Below the pieces are notes generated by a model. That model did no database searches. It was not told where the DNA came from and saw only the letters and a program-made list of their open reading frames with translations. A stretch of DNA of 47,386 bases from Ignavibacteriota bacterium (lineage in GTDB: Bacteria; Bacteroidota; Ignavibacteria; UBA10030; UBA6906): positions 1 through 47,386 of the forward strand of contig PMJR01000076.1 in the NCBI GenBank assembly GCA_003158475.1. Reading direction: 5' to 3'. This document shows positions 34,147 to 43,756 of the stretch, in pieces (within the stretch, counting starts at the first letter, position 1; each line of letters begins with the position of its first letter). The position numbers were made by a program, and so were the translations under genes.

Positions 34147-35193
34147 ATGGCAGGGGAACTGAACGAACGGGAACGGACGGTGCTCCACTACGTCGTGCGG
34201 GATTTCATAGAAACCGCAACGCCGATAGGGTCCCGTTACATCTCCAGGCGTCATGAAGACGTTCTGGGTCTGAGTTCTGCGTCCATCAGGAATGTGATGT
34301 CCGATCTCGAATACCTGGGCTATATCAACCATCCTCATACATCCGCCGGGAGGGTGCCGACAGACGTCGGATACAGGTTTTACCTGGACAGCCTGATCAG
34401 GATGGATGCCGTTTCGGCGACCGAGCAGAAGGCGATCCGGGAGGCGCTGAATTCCCGCGAGGCGGAGGACGAGCTGCTCCGGGAATCCTCCAAACTCATG
34501 GGGAAGATCTCCCGCCAGCTTTGCGTCATCACCTCTCCCCACCTCTCGAGCGGAACGCTTGAACGTCTGGAACTCGTGCCGATCGGCGGTACGCGTATCA
34601 TGGTCGTGATATCGATCAAGTCGGGCCTGGTGCGCACGATGATGCTGGAGGTCGCCAGCGAGATTCCCCGGGAGAAGCTGGAGGACATCGCCAGGTCCCT
34701 CAACGAACGCCTGGCAGGACTCACCATCGAGGAAATACGCTCAACATTTGCCGAGCGGTTGAAAGACGGGGCGGGGGACGACACAGGCCTGATACGCCTT
34801 TTCATCGACTCGGTGGGGAAACTGCTCCCGCCGGCGGGAAGTGAGAGACTCCACATCGGCGGGGCCGATTCGATCATCGAGCAGCCCGAATTTGTGAACC
34901 CGTCGGAGTTTCGCGGTGTTATTGAACTGATCAACGACGAGGAGATCATCATACACGTTCTCGCGAAACACGAATCCCCCCCGCCGGGAGTCAGGGTGGC
35001 GGTCGGGGAAGAGAACCAGGACAAGAAGCTGGCTCCCTACAGCGTCATCACGGCGAGTTACGCCGCGGGAGAAGTCACGGGGACGATCGGACTCATTGGT
35101 CCGCGAAGGATGAATTATGCGCGGGTCATCCCTCTTGTCGATTATGTCGCCCGCACCATTTCGGAAATGTTCGGCACAAACAGCAGGCAATAA
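34147..35193 (+). CDS. hrcA: Heat-inducible transcription repressor HrcA
   Basis: A 348-residue HrcA that normally represses chaperone genes by binding CIRCE. The N-terminal winged helix has LNERERTVLHYVVRDFIETATPIGSRYIS and SSASIRNVMSDLEYLGYINHPHTSAGRVPTDVGYRFYLD. The GAF-like middle and C-terminal PYSVITASYAAGEVTGTIGLIGPRRMNYARVIPLVDY are as expected. ATG 34147 is chosen with GAGGG just before. The stop and the grpE start share one base (TAATG). Without a local CIRCE, self-control of this operon is not evident. Confidence 0.94.
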   Translation: MAGELNERERTVLHYVVRDFIETATPIGSRYISRRHEDVLGLSSASIRNVMSDLEYLGYINHPHTSAGRVPTDVGYRFYLDSLIRMDAVSATEQKAIREALNSREAEDELLRESSKLMGKISRQLCVITSPHLSSGTLERLELVPIGGTRIMVVISIKSGLVRTMMLEVASEIPREKLEDIARSLNERLAGLTIEEIRSTFAERLKDGAGDDTGLIRLFIDSVGKLLPPAGSERLHIGGADSIIEQPEFVNPSEFRGVIELINDEEIIIHVLAKHESPPPGVRVAVGEENQDKKLAPYSVITASYAAGEVTGTIGLIGPRRMNYARVIPLVDYVARTISEMFGTNSRQ

Positions 35194-35834
35194 TGAACGA
35201 CGAAAACAGACCCGACGATGCGGGGCCGGACCCCTCGTCCGCGGAAAAGACCCGCGAAATACGTGATCCGGCGGAGGAGGTCCCGCCGGCTGCCGCGTCT
35301 CCCCTGGAACAACTCCTGAAAGAACTGGAAGAGGCCGGGAAGTCGGCACAGGCATACAAGGACCAGTTCCTCCGGAAAGCAGCGGAGTTCGAGAACTACA
35401 AGCGGCGCTCGGACGCGGAATACCTGAACCTCGTGAGGAATGCCAATGAGGGGCTGATAAGCGCCCTCCTCCCTATCGTGGAGGACCTCACGCGTTCACT
35501 CAAGGCGGGGAGCAGCCAGGCGGACGGCGAGGCGTTCTACCGCGGAGTGGAGCTCATCTACCAGAAGCTCATGAAAGTCCTCGAGGCGCAGGGGCTGGCG
35601 CCGTTCGATTCGACCGGCTCGCCGTTTGACGTGGAGTACCACGATGCCCTTCTCCAGGTGGCGCGTGAGGACGTCCCACCCGGAACGGTGGTCGAAGAAA
35701 TCGCCCGGGGGTACAAGCTCAATGACAAGGTGCTGCGCCACGCCAAGGTCATAGTCTCGGCGGCTGTTCAGTCAGAGTCCGCACCCCAGGGATCAATTGT
35801 ACCCGGCGAGAGCAAGGAGCCGACACAGCACTGA
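35193..35834 (+). CDS. grpE: Nucleotide exchange factor GrpE
   Basis: A 213-residue GrpE, which releases ADP from DnaK. After a charged, disordered N-terminus of about 40 residues comes the long coiled coil ([29 protein letters not shown]). The beta domain shows [48 protein letters not shown]. The start overlaps the hrcA stop by one base and the stop overlaps the dnaJ start by one base, so the three are tightly coupled. Confidence 0.94.
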   Translation: MNDENRPDDAGPDPSSAEKTREIRDPAEEVPPAAASPLEQLLKELEEAGKSAQAYKDQFLRKAAEFENYKRRSDAEYLNLVRNANEGLISALLPIVEDLTRSLKAGSSQADGEAFYRGVELIYQKLMKVLEAQGLAPFDSTGSPFDVEYHDALLQVAREDVPPGTVVEEIARGYKLNDKVLRHAKVIVSAAVQSESAPQGSIVPGESKEPTQH

Positions 35835-37003
35835 TGGCGAAACAGGATTATTACCAGGTCCTCGGACTGGCGCGCGGCGCCACGCCCGAAGAGATCAAGA
35901 AGGCGTACAGAAAGCTCGCGCTGCAGTACCACCCGGATAGGAACCCGGGGAACAAGGAAGCCGAGGAGAAATTCAAGGAGGCGGCGGAGGCGTACGAAGT
36001 CCTGGGGGACCAGGCGAAGCGGACGCGCTACGATCAGTACGGTCACGAAGGGATCAAGGGGACCGACTTCCGTCCCTTCACGGACGTCAATGACATATTC
36101 AGCACGTTCAGCGACATATTCGGCGGGGGACTCGGCGGTTCGATTTTCGACGACATGTTCGGGACTCAGGGACGCACCCGCACACGCGGAAGCGCCGGTT
36201 CGGCCGGGTCGGACCTCAAGATCCGGCTGAAGCTCCCGCTCGAGGAAATTGCCTCCGGTATCGAGAAGAAGCTGAAGATAAAGAAGTGGAAACGGTGTGA
36301 CGTCTGCGGCGGTACGGGTGCCCGCTCGACGGGGAGTATGACCGCCTGCACCGTGTGCAACGGGTCGGGGGAGATCCGCCAGGTATCCCGCTCGGTGTTC
36401 GGCCAGTTCGTCAACATCGCGACATGCCAGAACTGCGGGGGAGAGGGAAAGGTCATCAAGGAACCCTGCCAGACGTGCCACGGCGACGGCAGAGTGCAGG
36501 GGGATGCGACGATCAAAGTCCAGATCCCGGCGGGGGTCAGCGAAGGGAATTACATCCCCCTGCGCGGCGAAGGAAACGTGGGGAAACGTGGAGGGCCGGC
36601 GGGCGACATCATCGTGGTCATGGAGGAGGAACCCCACCCGGTGTTCACACGAAACGGGGACGACGTCATACTGGATCTCGTCGTCAGCTTTTCCGAGGCC
36701 GCCATAGGGGGGGATATCGAGGTGCCGACTCTCACAGGGCGCGCCCGGCTGAAGATCGACCCCGGGACACAGTCGGGGAGAATACTCAGGATGAGGGATA
36801 AGGGGATACCGCACCTGAACAGCTTCGGCCGCGGGGACCAGCTTGTCCGCGTTAATGTCTGGGTCCCCACATCGCTGAGCCCGCGCGAGAAGCAGGCCCT
36901 GAAGGAAATGGGTGAATCGGAGAATTTCCATCCGAAGGACGGGGATCGCTCGGCGAACTCCGAGAAGAGTTTCTTTGGAAGGATGAAGAAAACCACTTCC
37001 TGA
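35834..37003 (+). CDS. dnaJ: Chaperone protein DnaJ
   Basis: A 389-residue type I Hsp40. The J domain (residues 1-70) contains the DnaK-activating HPD at 33-35. A Gly/Phe region with FGGGLGGS follows. Four zinc motifs occur: [24 protein letters not shown] and CQTCHGDG. The C-terminal substrate-binding domains include [22 protein letters not shown]. Complete and normal in length. dnaK itself is not in the window, so the chaperone partner is encoded elsewhere. Confidence 0.96.
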   Translation: MAKQDYYQVLGLARGATPEEIKKAYRKLALQYHPDRNPGNKEAEEKFKEAAEAYEVLGDQAKRTRYDQYGHEGIKGTDFRPFTDVNDIFSTFSDIFGGGLGGSIFDDMFGTQGRTRTRGSAGSAGSDLKIRLKLPLEEIASGIEKKLKIKKWKRCDVCGGTGARSTGSMTACTVCNGSGEIRQVSRSVFGQFVNIATCQNCGGEGKVIKEPCQTCHGDGRVQGDATIKVQIPAGVSEGNYIPLRGEGNVGKRGGPAGDIIVVMEEEPHPVFTRNGDDVILDLVVSFSEAAIGGDIEVPTLTGRARLKIDPGTQSGRILRMRDKGIPHLNSFGRGDQLVRVNVWVPTSLSPREKQALKEMGESENFHPKDGDRSANSEKSFFGRMKKTTS

Positions 37004-37008
37004 TCCGC

Positions 37009-37476
37009 ATGATTTCCCCCACCGACCTGCAGCACCGGTTTGGGTTCACCAGGAATGAGGTCACGCTCATACTGTTTCTCTCGGTGAGCCTGATGGCCGG
37101 GGCGGCCATCAGGTGGATCCGTTCCGATAACCAGGGCGGAATGGATATCCCGCAGGGGTCCTTGTACGCGGCATCCGACAGCGAATTCACCGCCCGCTCG
37201 GCCGCCGCGGACGCCGACACGGTACCCCCCGGCCCCGTTGCACACAGCCACCCGTTCCCCCGCAAACCCCCCCTCCCCTCCGCGAGCATCGACATCAACA
37301 GGGCTTCACTCGCAGAGCTCGTGCGCCTTCCCGGGATCGGGGATGCATATGCGCGCCGCATAATCGCCTACCGGGAAGACCATGGCCCCTACTCCCGGAT
37401 CGAAGACATGATGCATGTCTCGGGCATCGGCCCGAAGAGGTTCCAGGCACTCCGTCCCTTCGTGACGGTGCGTTGA
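37009..37476 (+). CDS. ComEA-like helix-hairpin-helix protein
   Basis: A 155-residue protein with one N-terminal membrane helix (EVTLILFLSVSLMAGAAIRWI). A variable linker spans about residues 40-90. The C-terminal HhH2 pair is IDINRASLAELVRLPGIGDAYARRIIAYRE then RIEDMMHVSGIGPKRFQALRPFV. This is the ComEA architecture: a membrane-anchored DNA-binding protein for DNA uptake. It follows dnaJ by 5 nt. With dprA at 4126 it hints at natural competence, but other members of this family act in DNA binding more generally. Confidence 0.82.
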   Translation: MISPTDLQHRFGFTRNEVTLILFLSVSLMAGAAIRWIRSDNQGGMDIPQGSLYAASDSEFTARSAAADADTVPPGPVAHSHPFPRKPPLPSASIDINRASLAELVRLPGIGDAYARRIIAYREDHGPYSRIEDMMHVSGIGPKRFQALRPFVTVR

Positions 37477-37501
37477 CTAACTCTCCCCTTTTTTGCATAT
37501 T
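37473..37501 (+). promoter_or_regulatory. Promoter of the PilM-like gene unit
   Basis: TTGACT (37473-37478), 17 nt, CATATT (37496-37501). The -35 overlaps the stop of the ComEA-like gene. Confidence 0.52.
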
Positions 37502-37543
37502 TGACCCGGACAGGGGGGCACTTTCACTTACCGGGTCTGGCCT

Positions 37544-38455
37544 TTGTCACCGCAGGATCTCATCGTAGGACTCAGCATCAGCGGGGGGGGAATACAGGCC
37601 GTCGAACTCGACCGGTCCGGTCCCACCACCACACTCCTTTCGATCGACGAATGGGAGAACACGCTCCCCGTCGCCCCGGCGAACGGGTCCGACGGTTCCA
37701 GTGAGGGGCTGCAGGAATTCTCTCGCCTCTTCGGTACATTCATCCGTGAAAACCGGATCCGCGCCGCCCGGCTGTCGATCTCACTTGATACCGCCATGCT
37801 CTTTCTGAATTCCATGCCGATCGACCAGGGGCTGACGCGGAGCGAGATCAACGACCACGTGAAATGGGAACTCTCCCAGTATTTCCCCGATGTCGATGCG
37901 GAGGATTTCATCACCGACGTCCACATACTGACGGAACGCGCGAACGACCTGTTCAATGAGGCACTGAGTGTCTCTGTCCGCCGTCACGACGCCGTCATGA
38001 TACAGAAGGCGGCGGCGGCGGCCGGGATGGCACTCTCGATCGTCGACGCCGACCACTTCGCCGCGGATACCGCGCTGAAAGTCAATTATCCCGATACCTA
38101 CCGGAAATACATCGCGCTGATCGGCGTGAAGGAGAATCGCCTCGATATCAGCCTGATGCGGAATGGCAGCCTGGAATCCTACCGCTACATCATCGTCCAG
38201 TCCAACCAGGAAATCATACAGGGGATCGCGGCGCTCGCGCGCAAGACTCCCGGGATCTACTCGATAACCGTCTACGGGCCCTATCTCGACAGAGACCTGC
38301 TGACGCAGATCCGGAGAGGATCCCCGATACTCGTGGAGGCGCTCAACCCCCTTCGTCACGTCAACGTTTCCGACAATCTCCGGCTTGCCGACCACCTGAC
38401 GGTACCCTCCTATCGCTTCGCCGCTGCAGTCGGTGTCGCCCTGCGCAGGGATTGA
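37544..38455 (+). CDS. PilM-like actin-fold protein
   Basis: A 303-residue protein resembling PilM/FtsA-fold proteins of type IV pilus and type II secretion systems. The N-terminus LIVGLSISGGGIQAVELD resembles an actin-like phosphate-1 strand. The middle has RLSISLDTAMLFLNSMPID and EINDHVKWELSQYFP, comparable to the PilM segment before the second subdomain. The end SYRFAAAVGVALRRD is typical of PilM. No pilN, pilO or pilQ follows; rsmD comes next. The start is a TTG at 37544 with little upstream ribosome signal, so the exact N-terminus is uncertain. Confidence 0.66.
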   Translation: MSPQDLIVGLSISGGGIQAVELDRSGPTTTLLSIDEWENTLPVAPANGSDGSSEGLQEFSRLFGTFIRENRIRAARLSISLDTAMLFLNSMPIDQGLTRSEINDHVKWELSQYFPDVDAEDFITDVHILTERANDLFNEALSVSVRRHDAVMIQKAAAAAGMALSIVDADHFAADTALKVNYPDTYRKYIALIGVKENRLDISLMRNGSLESYRYIIVQSNQEIIQGIAALARKTPGIYSITVYGPYLDRDLLTQIRRGSPILVEALNPLRHVNVSDNLRLADHLTVPSYRFAAAVGVALRRD

Positions 38456-38459
38456 ACAG

Positions 38460-39026
38460 ATGCGGGTCATCAGCGGGATCTACAGGGGAAGGAGACTCCG
38501 GACCGTCAGCGACCTCTCGGTCCGTCCCGCGACAGACCGGGTGCGGCAGGCTATTTTCGATGTCTTGATGAACAGGATCGAGTTCGAAGGGTCCCTCATA
38601 CTGGATCTCTTCGCGGGAAGCGGCAGCCTCGGGATTGAGGCCTTGAGCCGTGGGGCGGCCCACGCGACATTCATCGAGAACGCTCACGACGCCGCGGCGT
38701 TCATCGAGTTCAACCTTCGCACCCTCGGGTGCGCGGATGTCGCGCTTGTCCTGGAGACCGACGCCATGGGGTTCGTCCGGCCCGGAAGCGGACCGTTCGA
38801 TCTCGTTTTCGCCGACCCCCCGTATGCGTTTGACCGGACGGCCGATATCCCGGAGATCGTCTTCGGGAGCGGAATTCTCCGCCCCGGCGGCTACCTGCTC
38901 ATCGAGCACTCCGGCGACCTGTCGTTCGGGAACGGCGCGGCCTACCGGGCGGGGCCCGTGAAGCGCTTCGGGCGGACACACGTCACCTTTTTTACTCCGA
39001 TCAACGGAAGGAAGGACGCACAATGA
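38460..39026 (+). CDS. rsmD: 16S rRNA (guanine-966-N2)-methyltransferase RsmD
   Basis: A 188-residue SAM-dependent enzyme that methylates G966 of 16S rRNA. MRVISGIYRGRRL at the start, RPATDRVRQAIFDVL, the SAM motif LDLFAGSGSLGIEALSRGA and the catalytic FADPPY are all present. ATG 38460 starts 4 nt after the PilM-like stop. The stop overlaps the coaD start as ATGA. The rsmD-coaD pair is a common bacterial arrangement. Confidence 0.93.
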   Translation: MRVISGIYRGRRLRTVSDLSVRPATDRVRQAIFDVLMNRIEFEGSLILDLFAGSGSLGIEALSRGAAHATFIENAHDAAAFIEFNLRTLGCADVALVLETDAMGFVRPGSGPFDLVFADPPYAFDRTADIPEIVFGSGILRPGGYLLIEHSGDLSFGNGAAYRAGPVKRFGRTHVTFFTPINGRKDAQ

Positions 39027-39508
39027 AGCAGCGGATCGCTCTCTACCCCGGGACGTTCGACCCGATCACGTACGGACATATCGATGTCGTGCGACGGGCT
39101 ACCGAGCTCTTTTCCCGCGTGGTCGTCCTGGTCGCCCGCAACTCGACGAAACACCCGATGTTCACCGAGGAGGAGCGGGTTGCTATGATCCGTGAGGTGT
39201 TCCGGCGACACCGCCGCGTTGAAGTGGACGCATTCAACGGACTCCTTGTGGAATACGCCCGGAGACGGAAGGCGTCGGTGATCGTCAGGGGACTCCGCGC
39301 GGTTTCCGATTTCGAGTTCGAGTTCCAGATGGCCCTGACGAACAGGAAGCTGGCACCGACGATCGACACGGTCTTCCTCGTTCCCCACGAGAAGTACACC
39401 TATCTGAACTCCACGATCGTCAGGGAGGTGGGCCGCCTGGGGGGAGATGTCTCCGATTTCGTCCCGCCGGGGGTCCGTCGACGGCTTCTCAAAAAAGTGG
39501 GACTCTGA
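39023..39508 (+). CDS. coaD: Phosphopantetheine adenylyltransferase
   Basis: A 161-residue CoaD making dephospho-CoA from 4'-phosphopantetheine and ATP, the penultimate step of coenzyme A synthesis. ALYPGTFDPITYGHIDVVRRA contains the nucleotidyltransferase TxGH motif. NGLLVEYARRRKASVIVRGLRAVSDFEFEFQMALTNRKLAP and the late STIVREVGRLGGDVSDFVPP are family hallmarks. Translationally coupled to rsmD. Confidence 0.96.
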   Translation: MKQRIALYPGTFDPITYGHIDVVRRATELFSRVVVLVARNSTKHPMFTEEERVAMIREVFRRHRRVEVDAFNGLLVEYARRRKASVIVRGLRAVSDFEFEFQMALTNRKLAPTIDTVFLVPHEKYTYLNSTIVREVGRLGGDVSDFVPPGVRRRLLKKVGL

Positions 39509-39516
39509 AGCCGGCG

Positions 39517-40710
39517 ATGCGTCACCTCTCTTTAAAAGTCAGGAACCTGGAGGAGTCGCAGACGCTCCTCCTCACGCAGAAAGCCCGCCTCCTGCAGGAA
39601 GCCGGCGTGGACGTCGTCAGCCTGACGGCCGGGGAACCCGACTTCCCGACACCTGCGCATATCAAGGAGGCCGCCCTCCGGGCGATCGAGGCCGACTTCA
39701 CGCATTACACAGCGAACCAGGGAACCGCGGAGCTCATCGGCGCGGTCATCGACAAATTCTCCACGGACAATGACCTGCATTTCTCTCCGGACCAGGTCCT
39801 GGTTTCCGCCGGGGCGAAGCAATCGATATTCAATGCGCTCACCGCGATACTCAACCCGGGGGATGAAGTCATCATTCCCGCTCCCTACTGGGTGAGCTAT
39901 CCGGCGATCGTCCGTCTCGCCGACGGCGTCCCTGTCATCGCCTCGTTTCCGGCGGCGACCGGGTTCCGGCCGGACCTTCGCCTGTTGCGCCGCGCGATCG
40001 GGCCGAAAACGCGTGTCCTCATCCTGAACACCCCCTGCAATCCCACCGGGATCGTGTTCACCCGAAGCGAGGTGGAAGAGATCGCTGCGATCGTGAAGGA
40101 GACGAATCTCACGGTCATCAGCGACGAGATTTACGAAAAAATGGCATTCGACGGAAGGAAGCACGTCAGCATCGGCTCCTTCAAAGGGATACGGGACCAG
40201 GTGGTCACCGTCAACGGCGTATCGAAGGCGTACGCCATGACCGGCTGGCGCATCGGGTACATGGGTGGACCGGAGGAGATTATCCGCGCCGCCGGGAAAG
40301 TGCAGGGACAGGTGACAAACAATGCCAACTCCATTGCACAGAAGGCGACAGTCGCCGCGCTGCGGGGACCGCAGGGACCGATCGATGCGATGCGGGACGA
40401 ATTCCAGCGCCGCCGCGATTACATCGTCCGCCGCCTTTCGGCCGGGGGACGCGGCGAGGTCCGGAGACCCGAGGGGGCGATGTTTTTCTTTCTGAGCGTG
40501 GAGCACTGCTTCGGGATGAAGGCGCGCGGGAAGCTGATCCGGAACGCCGCAGATGTTGTGGAACACCTGCTGGAACACCACCATCTCGCACTTGTGCCCG
40601 GCGACGCATTCGGCGCCCCGGGGTACGTCAGGCTTTCGTTCGCCGCCTCGACGGAGGACCTGGAAAAAGGATTGGACCGCCTTCTCCGGGGCCTGCAGGA
40701 ATTTCAATAG
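39517..40710 (+). CDS. Class I aspartate aminotransferase
   Basis: A 397-residue PLP enzyme of the aspartate aminotransferase Ib type, moving amino groups between aspartate and 2-oxoglutarate. LTAGEPDFPTPAHIKEAA, ISAGAKQS-like VSAGAKQSIFNAL, ILNTPCNPTG and VISDEIYEKM are visible. The PLP lysine is Lys237 in GVSKAYAMTGWRIGY. It lies 8 nt after coaD, followed after 12 nt by the FmdB-type gene. Related enzymes acting on prephenate or aromatic amino acids cannot be excluded. Confidence 0.9.
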   Translation: MRHLSLKVRNLEESQTLLLTQKARLLQEAGVDVVSLTAGEPDFPTPAHIKEAALRAIEADFTHYTANQGTAELIGAVIDKFSTDNDLHFSPDQVLVSAGAKQSIFNALTAILNPGDEVIIPAPYWVSYPAIVRLADGVPVIASFPAATGFRPDLRLLRRAIGPKTRVLILNTPCNPTGIVFTRSEVEEIAAIVKETNLTVISDEIYEKMAFDGRKHVSIGSFKGIRDQVVTVNGVSKAYAMTGWRIGYMGGPEEIIRAAGKVQGQVTNNANSIAQKATVAALRGPQGPIDAMRDEFQRRRDYIVRRLSAGGRGEVRRPEGAMFFFLSVEHCFGMKARGKLIRNAADVVEHLLEHHHLALVPGDAFGAPGYVRLSFAASTEDLEKGLDRLLRGLQEFQ

Positions 40711-40722
40711 CAGAGGAGACTT

Positions 40723-41151
40723 ATGCCGACGTACGAATACCTGTGCAAGAAATGCGGGCACACGTTCGAAGAGTTCCAGTCGATGTCCGGGGAGCCGCTT
40801 ACACGTTGCCCGGAGTGCGGCACCGACAACCTCGCGCGAGTCATGGGGACGGGAGGCGGCTTCATCCTGAAGGGGAGCGGGTTCTACGGCACCGACTACA
40901 GGAAGCAGCAGCCCGGCGGAGGGGATTCAGGAAAAAAGGACGCGGGGAAGAAAGAGACCGGGAAGAAGGAATCGGAGGAAAAAGGGGGGGGCACAAAGGA
41001 GACGGAAAAAAAAGAGCCGGAGAAGAAAGGGACAGAGAAAAAGAGGACGGAAAAGAACGGGAAGGAGAAGGGAGAGGGGTCAAAGGGAACCCCCGGGTCT
41101 CGGTCCTCCTCCCCTCCGCCGCCGTCGGGGCCGCCGGAAAAGAAGGACTGA
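40723..41151 (+). CDS. FmdB-family zinc-ribbon protein with charged tail
   Basis: A 142-residue protein. Residues 1-42 form an FmdB/putative regulatory zinc ribbon: PTYEYLCKKCGHTFEEFQ with CxxC, then RCPECGT with the second CxxC. GGGFILKGSGFYGTDYRK follows. The remaining 80 residues are a low-complexity Lys/Glu/Gly tail with repeating EKKxxEKK units, ending in Ser/Pro. FmdB-type proteins are widespread and mostly uncharacterised. The long tail is more extreme than usual but typical tails of this family are also charged. Confidence 0.85.
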   Translation: MPTYEYLCKKCGHTFEEFQSMSGEPLTRCPECGTDNLARVMGTGGGFILKGSGFYGTDYRKQQPGGGDSGKKDAGKKETGKKESEEKGGGTKETEKKEPEKKGTEKKRTEKNGKEKGEGSKGTPGSRSSSPPPPSGPPEKKD

Positions 41152-41201
41152 GACCCGGGTCACCCCCCCGCTTTCCGGACCCGTCCGGAAGCGATGAACG
41201 T

Positions 41202-41221
41202 CCCGCCGGTTTCAGGCGGGG
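41202..41221. repeat. 18-nt inverted-repeat motif, copy 2, possible terminator
   Basis: Copy of the 18-mer at 9278-9295 (identical bases 41204-41221), here extended to a 6-bp stem CCCGCC/GGCGGG around GGTTTCA. On the plus strand a T6 run starts 9 nt later, so it might end the aminotransferase/FmdB transcript. It abuts the stop codon of the convergent gene. Confidence 0.5.
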
Positions 41222-41626
41222 CTAGGTCCCTTTTTTCATCATTTTCGGCCGCGGGGGGGTCGACTCTTTCAATGACGTGAGCGTCATCGTGCCGTCGCCC
41301 ACAGTCCCCTTGGCCACGAAGTAAAGTCCCTTCTCGCGTTTGGATTTCTCGATAAGGTTCTTCGCCATGGCGCTCCCCTTCTCATCGAACTTGTAATACT
41401 TCCCGTCGGAGAACATCCCGTAGCCGCTCGCCGCGCAGTGGTCATCGAGCGCGCAGTCCTTCGAGTGCCCTTCCGCCTTTTCCATGGCGTTCTCCTTCAT
41501 CGCCATCTTTCCCGCACACATCTGGTCAACGACGTATCCTTTGAGGGTTGCGGGCTTGGCGTCCTGAGCGCTGACCGTCAGCGCAAAGGTGAGAACAATC
41601 GTACAGAGTGCAATAAGGTATTTCAT
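41222..41626 (-). CDS. Small secreted protein with conserved cysteines
   Basis: A 134-residue exported protein of unknown function. The signal peptide MKYLIALCTIVLTFALTVSA precedes KGYVVDQMCAGKM, then HSKDCALDDHCAASGYGMFSDGKYYKFDEKG. I recall similar DCALxxxCxxSGYG proteins in Bacteroidota and Acidobacteriota as uncharacterised periplasmic proteins. Three spaced cysteines and many methionines could bind metal. ATG 41626 follows a good AGGGAGGAG; readings to 41713 are rejected. It lies just after lptB. Confidence 0.72.
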   Translation of the reverse strand: MKYLIALCTIVLTFALTVSAQDAKPATLKGYVVDQMCAGKMAMKENAMEKAEGHSKDCALDDHCAASGYGMFSDGKYYKFDEKGSAMAKNLIEKSKREKGLYFVAKGTVGDGTMTLTSLKESTPPRPKMMKKGT

Positions 41627-41709
41627 GGCTCCTCCCTGATGTTGTTTTTTCGTGGAGTGGGTGTCATCTCTGTACAACCCCCGGGAGGGGAGGAAGGTTC
41701 CCTCCAATC

Positions 41710-42471
41710 TCACTCGTAGCGGTCGAGCTTGAATCTCTCCCCCAGGTAGAGTTTCCGTACCTCAGGGTCGTCTGCGAGACTTTCCGACGTCCCCGTCTTC
41801 AGGATCTGCCCTTCGAACAGGAGATAGGCGCGGTCGGTGATCGAGAGCGTTTCATGGACGTTGTGGTCGGTCACCAGGACGCCGATACCGCGCTGCTTCA
41901 GCGCCGCCACGATCCTCATGATCTCCTCCACCGCGATCGGGTCAATCCCTGCGAACGGTTCGTCCAGGAGTATGAAATTCGGGTCCGTTGCAAGCGCGCG
42001 CGCGATTTCGGTGCGCCGCCGCTCCCCCCCGGAGAGCATGTACCCCTTGCTCCGGGCGAGATGGCCGATGTTGAAGTCCGTCATCAGCTGTTCGCATTTC
42101 GCGCTCCGCTCCGCGGCGGTCATGTCCATCATCTGCAGGACTGCGAGTATGTTCTCCTCGACCGACATCTTCCTGAACACGGACGCTTCCTGCGGCAGGT
42201 AGCCGATTCCCATCCGCGCGCGCTTGTACATCGCGACTTTGGTGATCTCCGCATCGTCCAGGTAGACCCTTCCGTCGTTCGGCGGGATCATGCCGACGAT
42301 CATGTAAAACGTCGTCGTCTTCCCTGCGCCGTTCGGTCCGAGAAGTCCGACCACCTCCCCCTGCCGTACATCGATGTTGACTCCCCTGACGACCGTGCGC
42401 TTCTTGTACCGCTTGACGAGGTTTTCGGCACGCAGGACCTTCCGGGTGTCCTGACCGCTTCCGTTCACCAT
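41710..42471 (-). CDS. lptB: LPS export ABC transporter ATP-binding protein LptB
   Basis: A 253-residue ABC ATPase that powers extraction of LPS from the inner membrane with LptFG. Walker A is [10 protein letters not shown], the LptB-type [18 protein letters not shown] follows, the signature is [15 protein letters not shown], and Walker [20 protein letters not shown] is characteristic of LptB. ATG 42471 has AGGGGAA about 10 nt upstream; ATG 42501, overlapping the lptA-like stop, is possible. lptF and lptG are not in this window. Confidence 0.93.
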   Translation of the reverse strand: MVNGSGQDTRKVLRAENLVKRYKKRTVVRGVNIDVRQGEVVGLLGPNGAGKTTTFYMIVGMIPPNDGRVYLDDAEITKVAMYKRARMGIGYLPQEASVFRKMSVEENILAVLQMMDMTAAERSAKCEQLMTDFNIGHLARSKGYMLSGGERRRTEIARALATDPNFILLDEPFAGIDPIAVEEIMRIVAALKQRGIGVLVTDHNVHETLSITDRAYLLFEGQILKTGTSESLADDPEVRKLYLGERFKLDRYE

Positions 42472-42490
42472 GATTGTCCGTTCCCCTTTC

Positions 42491-43756
42491 TTAGTGGTCA
42501 TGCGCCGGGACCGAAGGGACCCCCCTCTCGAGGCGCGGCATGTTCGGGCGCCACGTGAACCCCGGGAGGGCATAATCAGACTCCTTCCCCCGAACCATGT
42601 TCTCCGGAAAGTACTCCCCCTCCACCCCGCCATACACGGTGATCGTGTCCGCCTTCCCCTCAGCGAAGAGCATCACGATCCTGTCGCCGCTGGTCCTGTT
42701 CAGACCGTTCGCAAGCGAATCGTCGTAAAGGTGATAGAGGCTCACCGCCCTCCCCTCAACATCCGTCCGGCTGAGCCCCTGCGTGCCGAAGGCCATCCGC
42801 AACCGGTCCCCCGCGATCTGGTCGTACCGCTCCGGGTGGAGCGAATCACTTCGTGACACGGCAAACGCGTTCCCCATGACGAGGAGGCGCTGGAGCTTCC
42901 GTTTCTTCAGGTAGACGTTGATCGAGTCCCCCGCCACCTGGGTCTCCCTGTACCAGATCACGGGCGCGCCCCGGAGCACGATGCTGTCCCCCGCGGTGAA
43001 AAAGCACGCGTACCGGGATGTGGCGGCAAGGTCCGTGCGGACCAGTTCGACGCTGTCCCGCGCGACGAGCCGGCGCGTCGAATCCCGGTACGACTCGAGT
43101 GCGACACCCCGCACCTGAAGCGTGTCGAACCGTCCCTCCCCCGCGGAGTCGACCTGGACCATCAGCGGGGATACCGTCATCCGGCTGAAGAGGCGGAGGG
43201 CATCGTGGTCGAGCCGCCCCCCGTAGATCGTCAGCCGGTCGGCCGGGCTCCGGACGACGACGTGTCCGTGAGCGATCGACCGACGGGTGAGGCGCCAGTA
43301 CAGGAGCGTGTCCGCAGAGACGACCGAAGAGGAATCGACGACGATGACATGCGTGTGGAAGTACGCCCGGCGTTCTTCCGCAAAATACTCCCCGTATTCA
43401 GCGGTGAGCCGCGTGTTCCCGTCATCCAGCTGGACGCGTTCGAAACCTTCGGCGCGCCGCTCGGGCCGATAGTAAACACCGCGCGGGGCCCGGAGCGTGA
43501 GGCTGTCCTCCGTCACGACGACGTTCCCCGTGAGCAGGAATTTTCCGTCACGGATGTACTGGAGGGCGCGGTCGCATGTGACATGCGTGTTCTCCTGCGT
43601 CAGGAGGACGTGGCCAATGAGCTCGCGGACGTCCTCACCGGCGATCTGTCTCACGTGGAGCGTATCGGCGCTCACCTCCTGCGCCCGGACAGAGGGAGCC
43701 CCGGGCGTCATGAGTGTGAGTCCGAGAACGCAGAGGAAAACCGGGCGGCTATTCAT
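42491..43756 (-). CDS. Large OstA/LptA-like periplasmic protein
   Basis: A 421-residue exported protein of the OstA/LptA family, thought to form the periplasmic bridge for LPS transport. After a signal peptide ([21 protein letters not shown]) the OstA-type strands appear, for example [24 protein letters not shown] and [26 protein letters not shown]. Repeats of the GxVxxxxxxxxxxAD(R/T)LxY type continue to the C-terminus. It is about twice the length of E. coli LptA, as in many Bacteroidota OstA-like proteins. It overlaps lptC by 8 nt. Confidence 0.85.
   Translation of the reverse strand: MNSRPVFLCVLGLTLMTPGAPSVRAQEVSADTLHVRQIAGEDVRELIGHVLLTQENTHVTCDRALQYIRDGKFLLTGNVVVTEDSLTLRAPRGVYYRPERRAEGFERVQLDDGNTRLTAEYGEYFAEERRAYFHTHVIVVDSSSVVSADTLLYWRLTRRSIAHGHVVVRSPADRLTIYGGRLDHDALRLFSRMTVSPLMVQVDSAGEGRFDTLQVRGVALESYRDSTRRLVARDSVELVRTDLAATSRYACFFTAGDSIVLRGAPVIWYRETQVAGDSINVYLKKRKLQRLLVMGNAFAVSRSDSLHPERYDQIAGDRLRMAFGTQGLSRTDVEGRAVSLYHLYDDSLANGLNRTSGDRIVMLFAEGKADTITVYGGVEGEYFPENMVRGKESDYALPGFTWRPNMPRLERGVPSVPAHDH

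Noticed and set aside
41690-41705. GGAGG/CCTCC hairpin after lptB
   Set aside because: The stem is only 5 bp, without a following T-run, so I do not call it a terminator.
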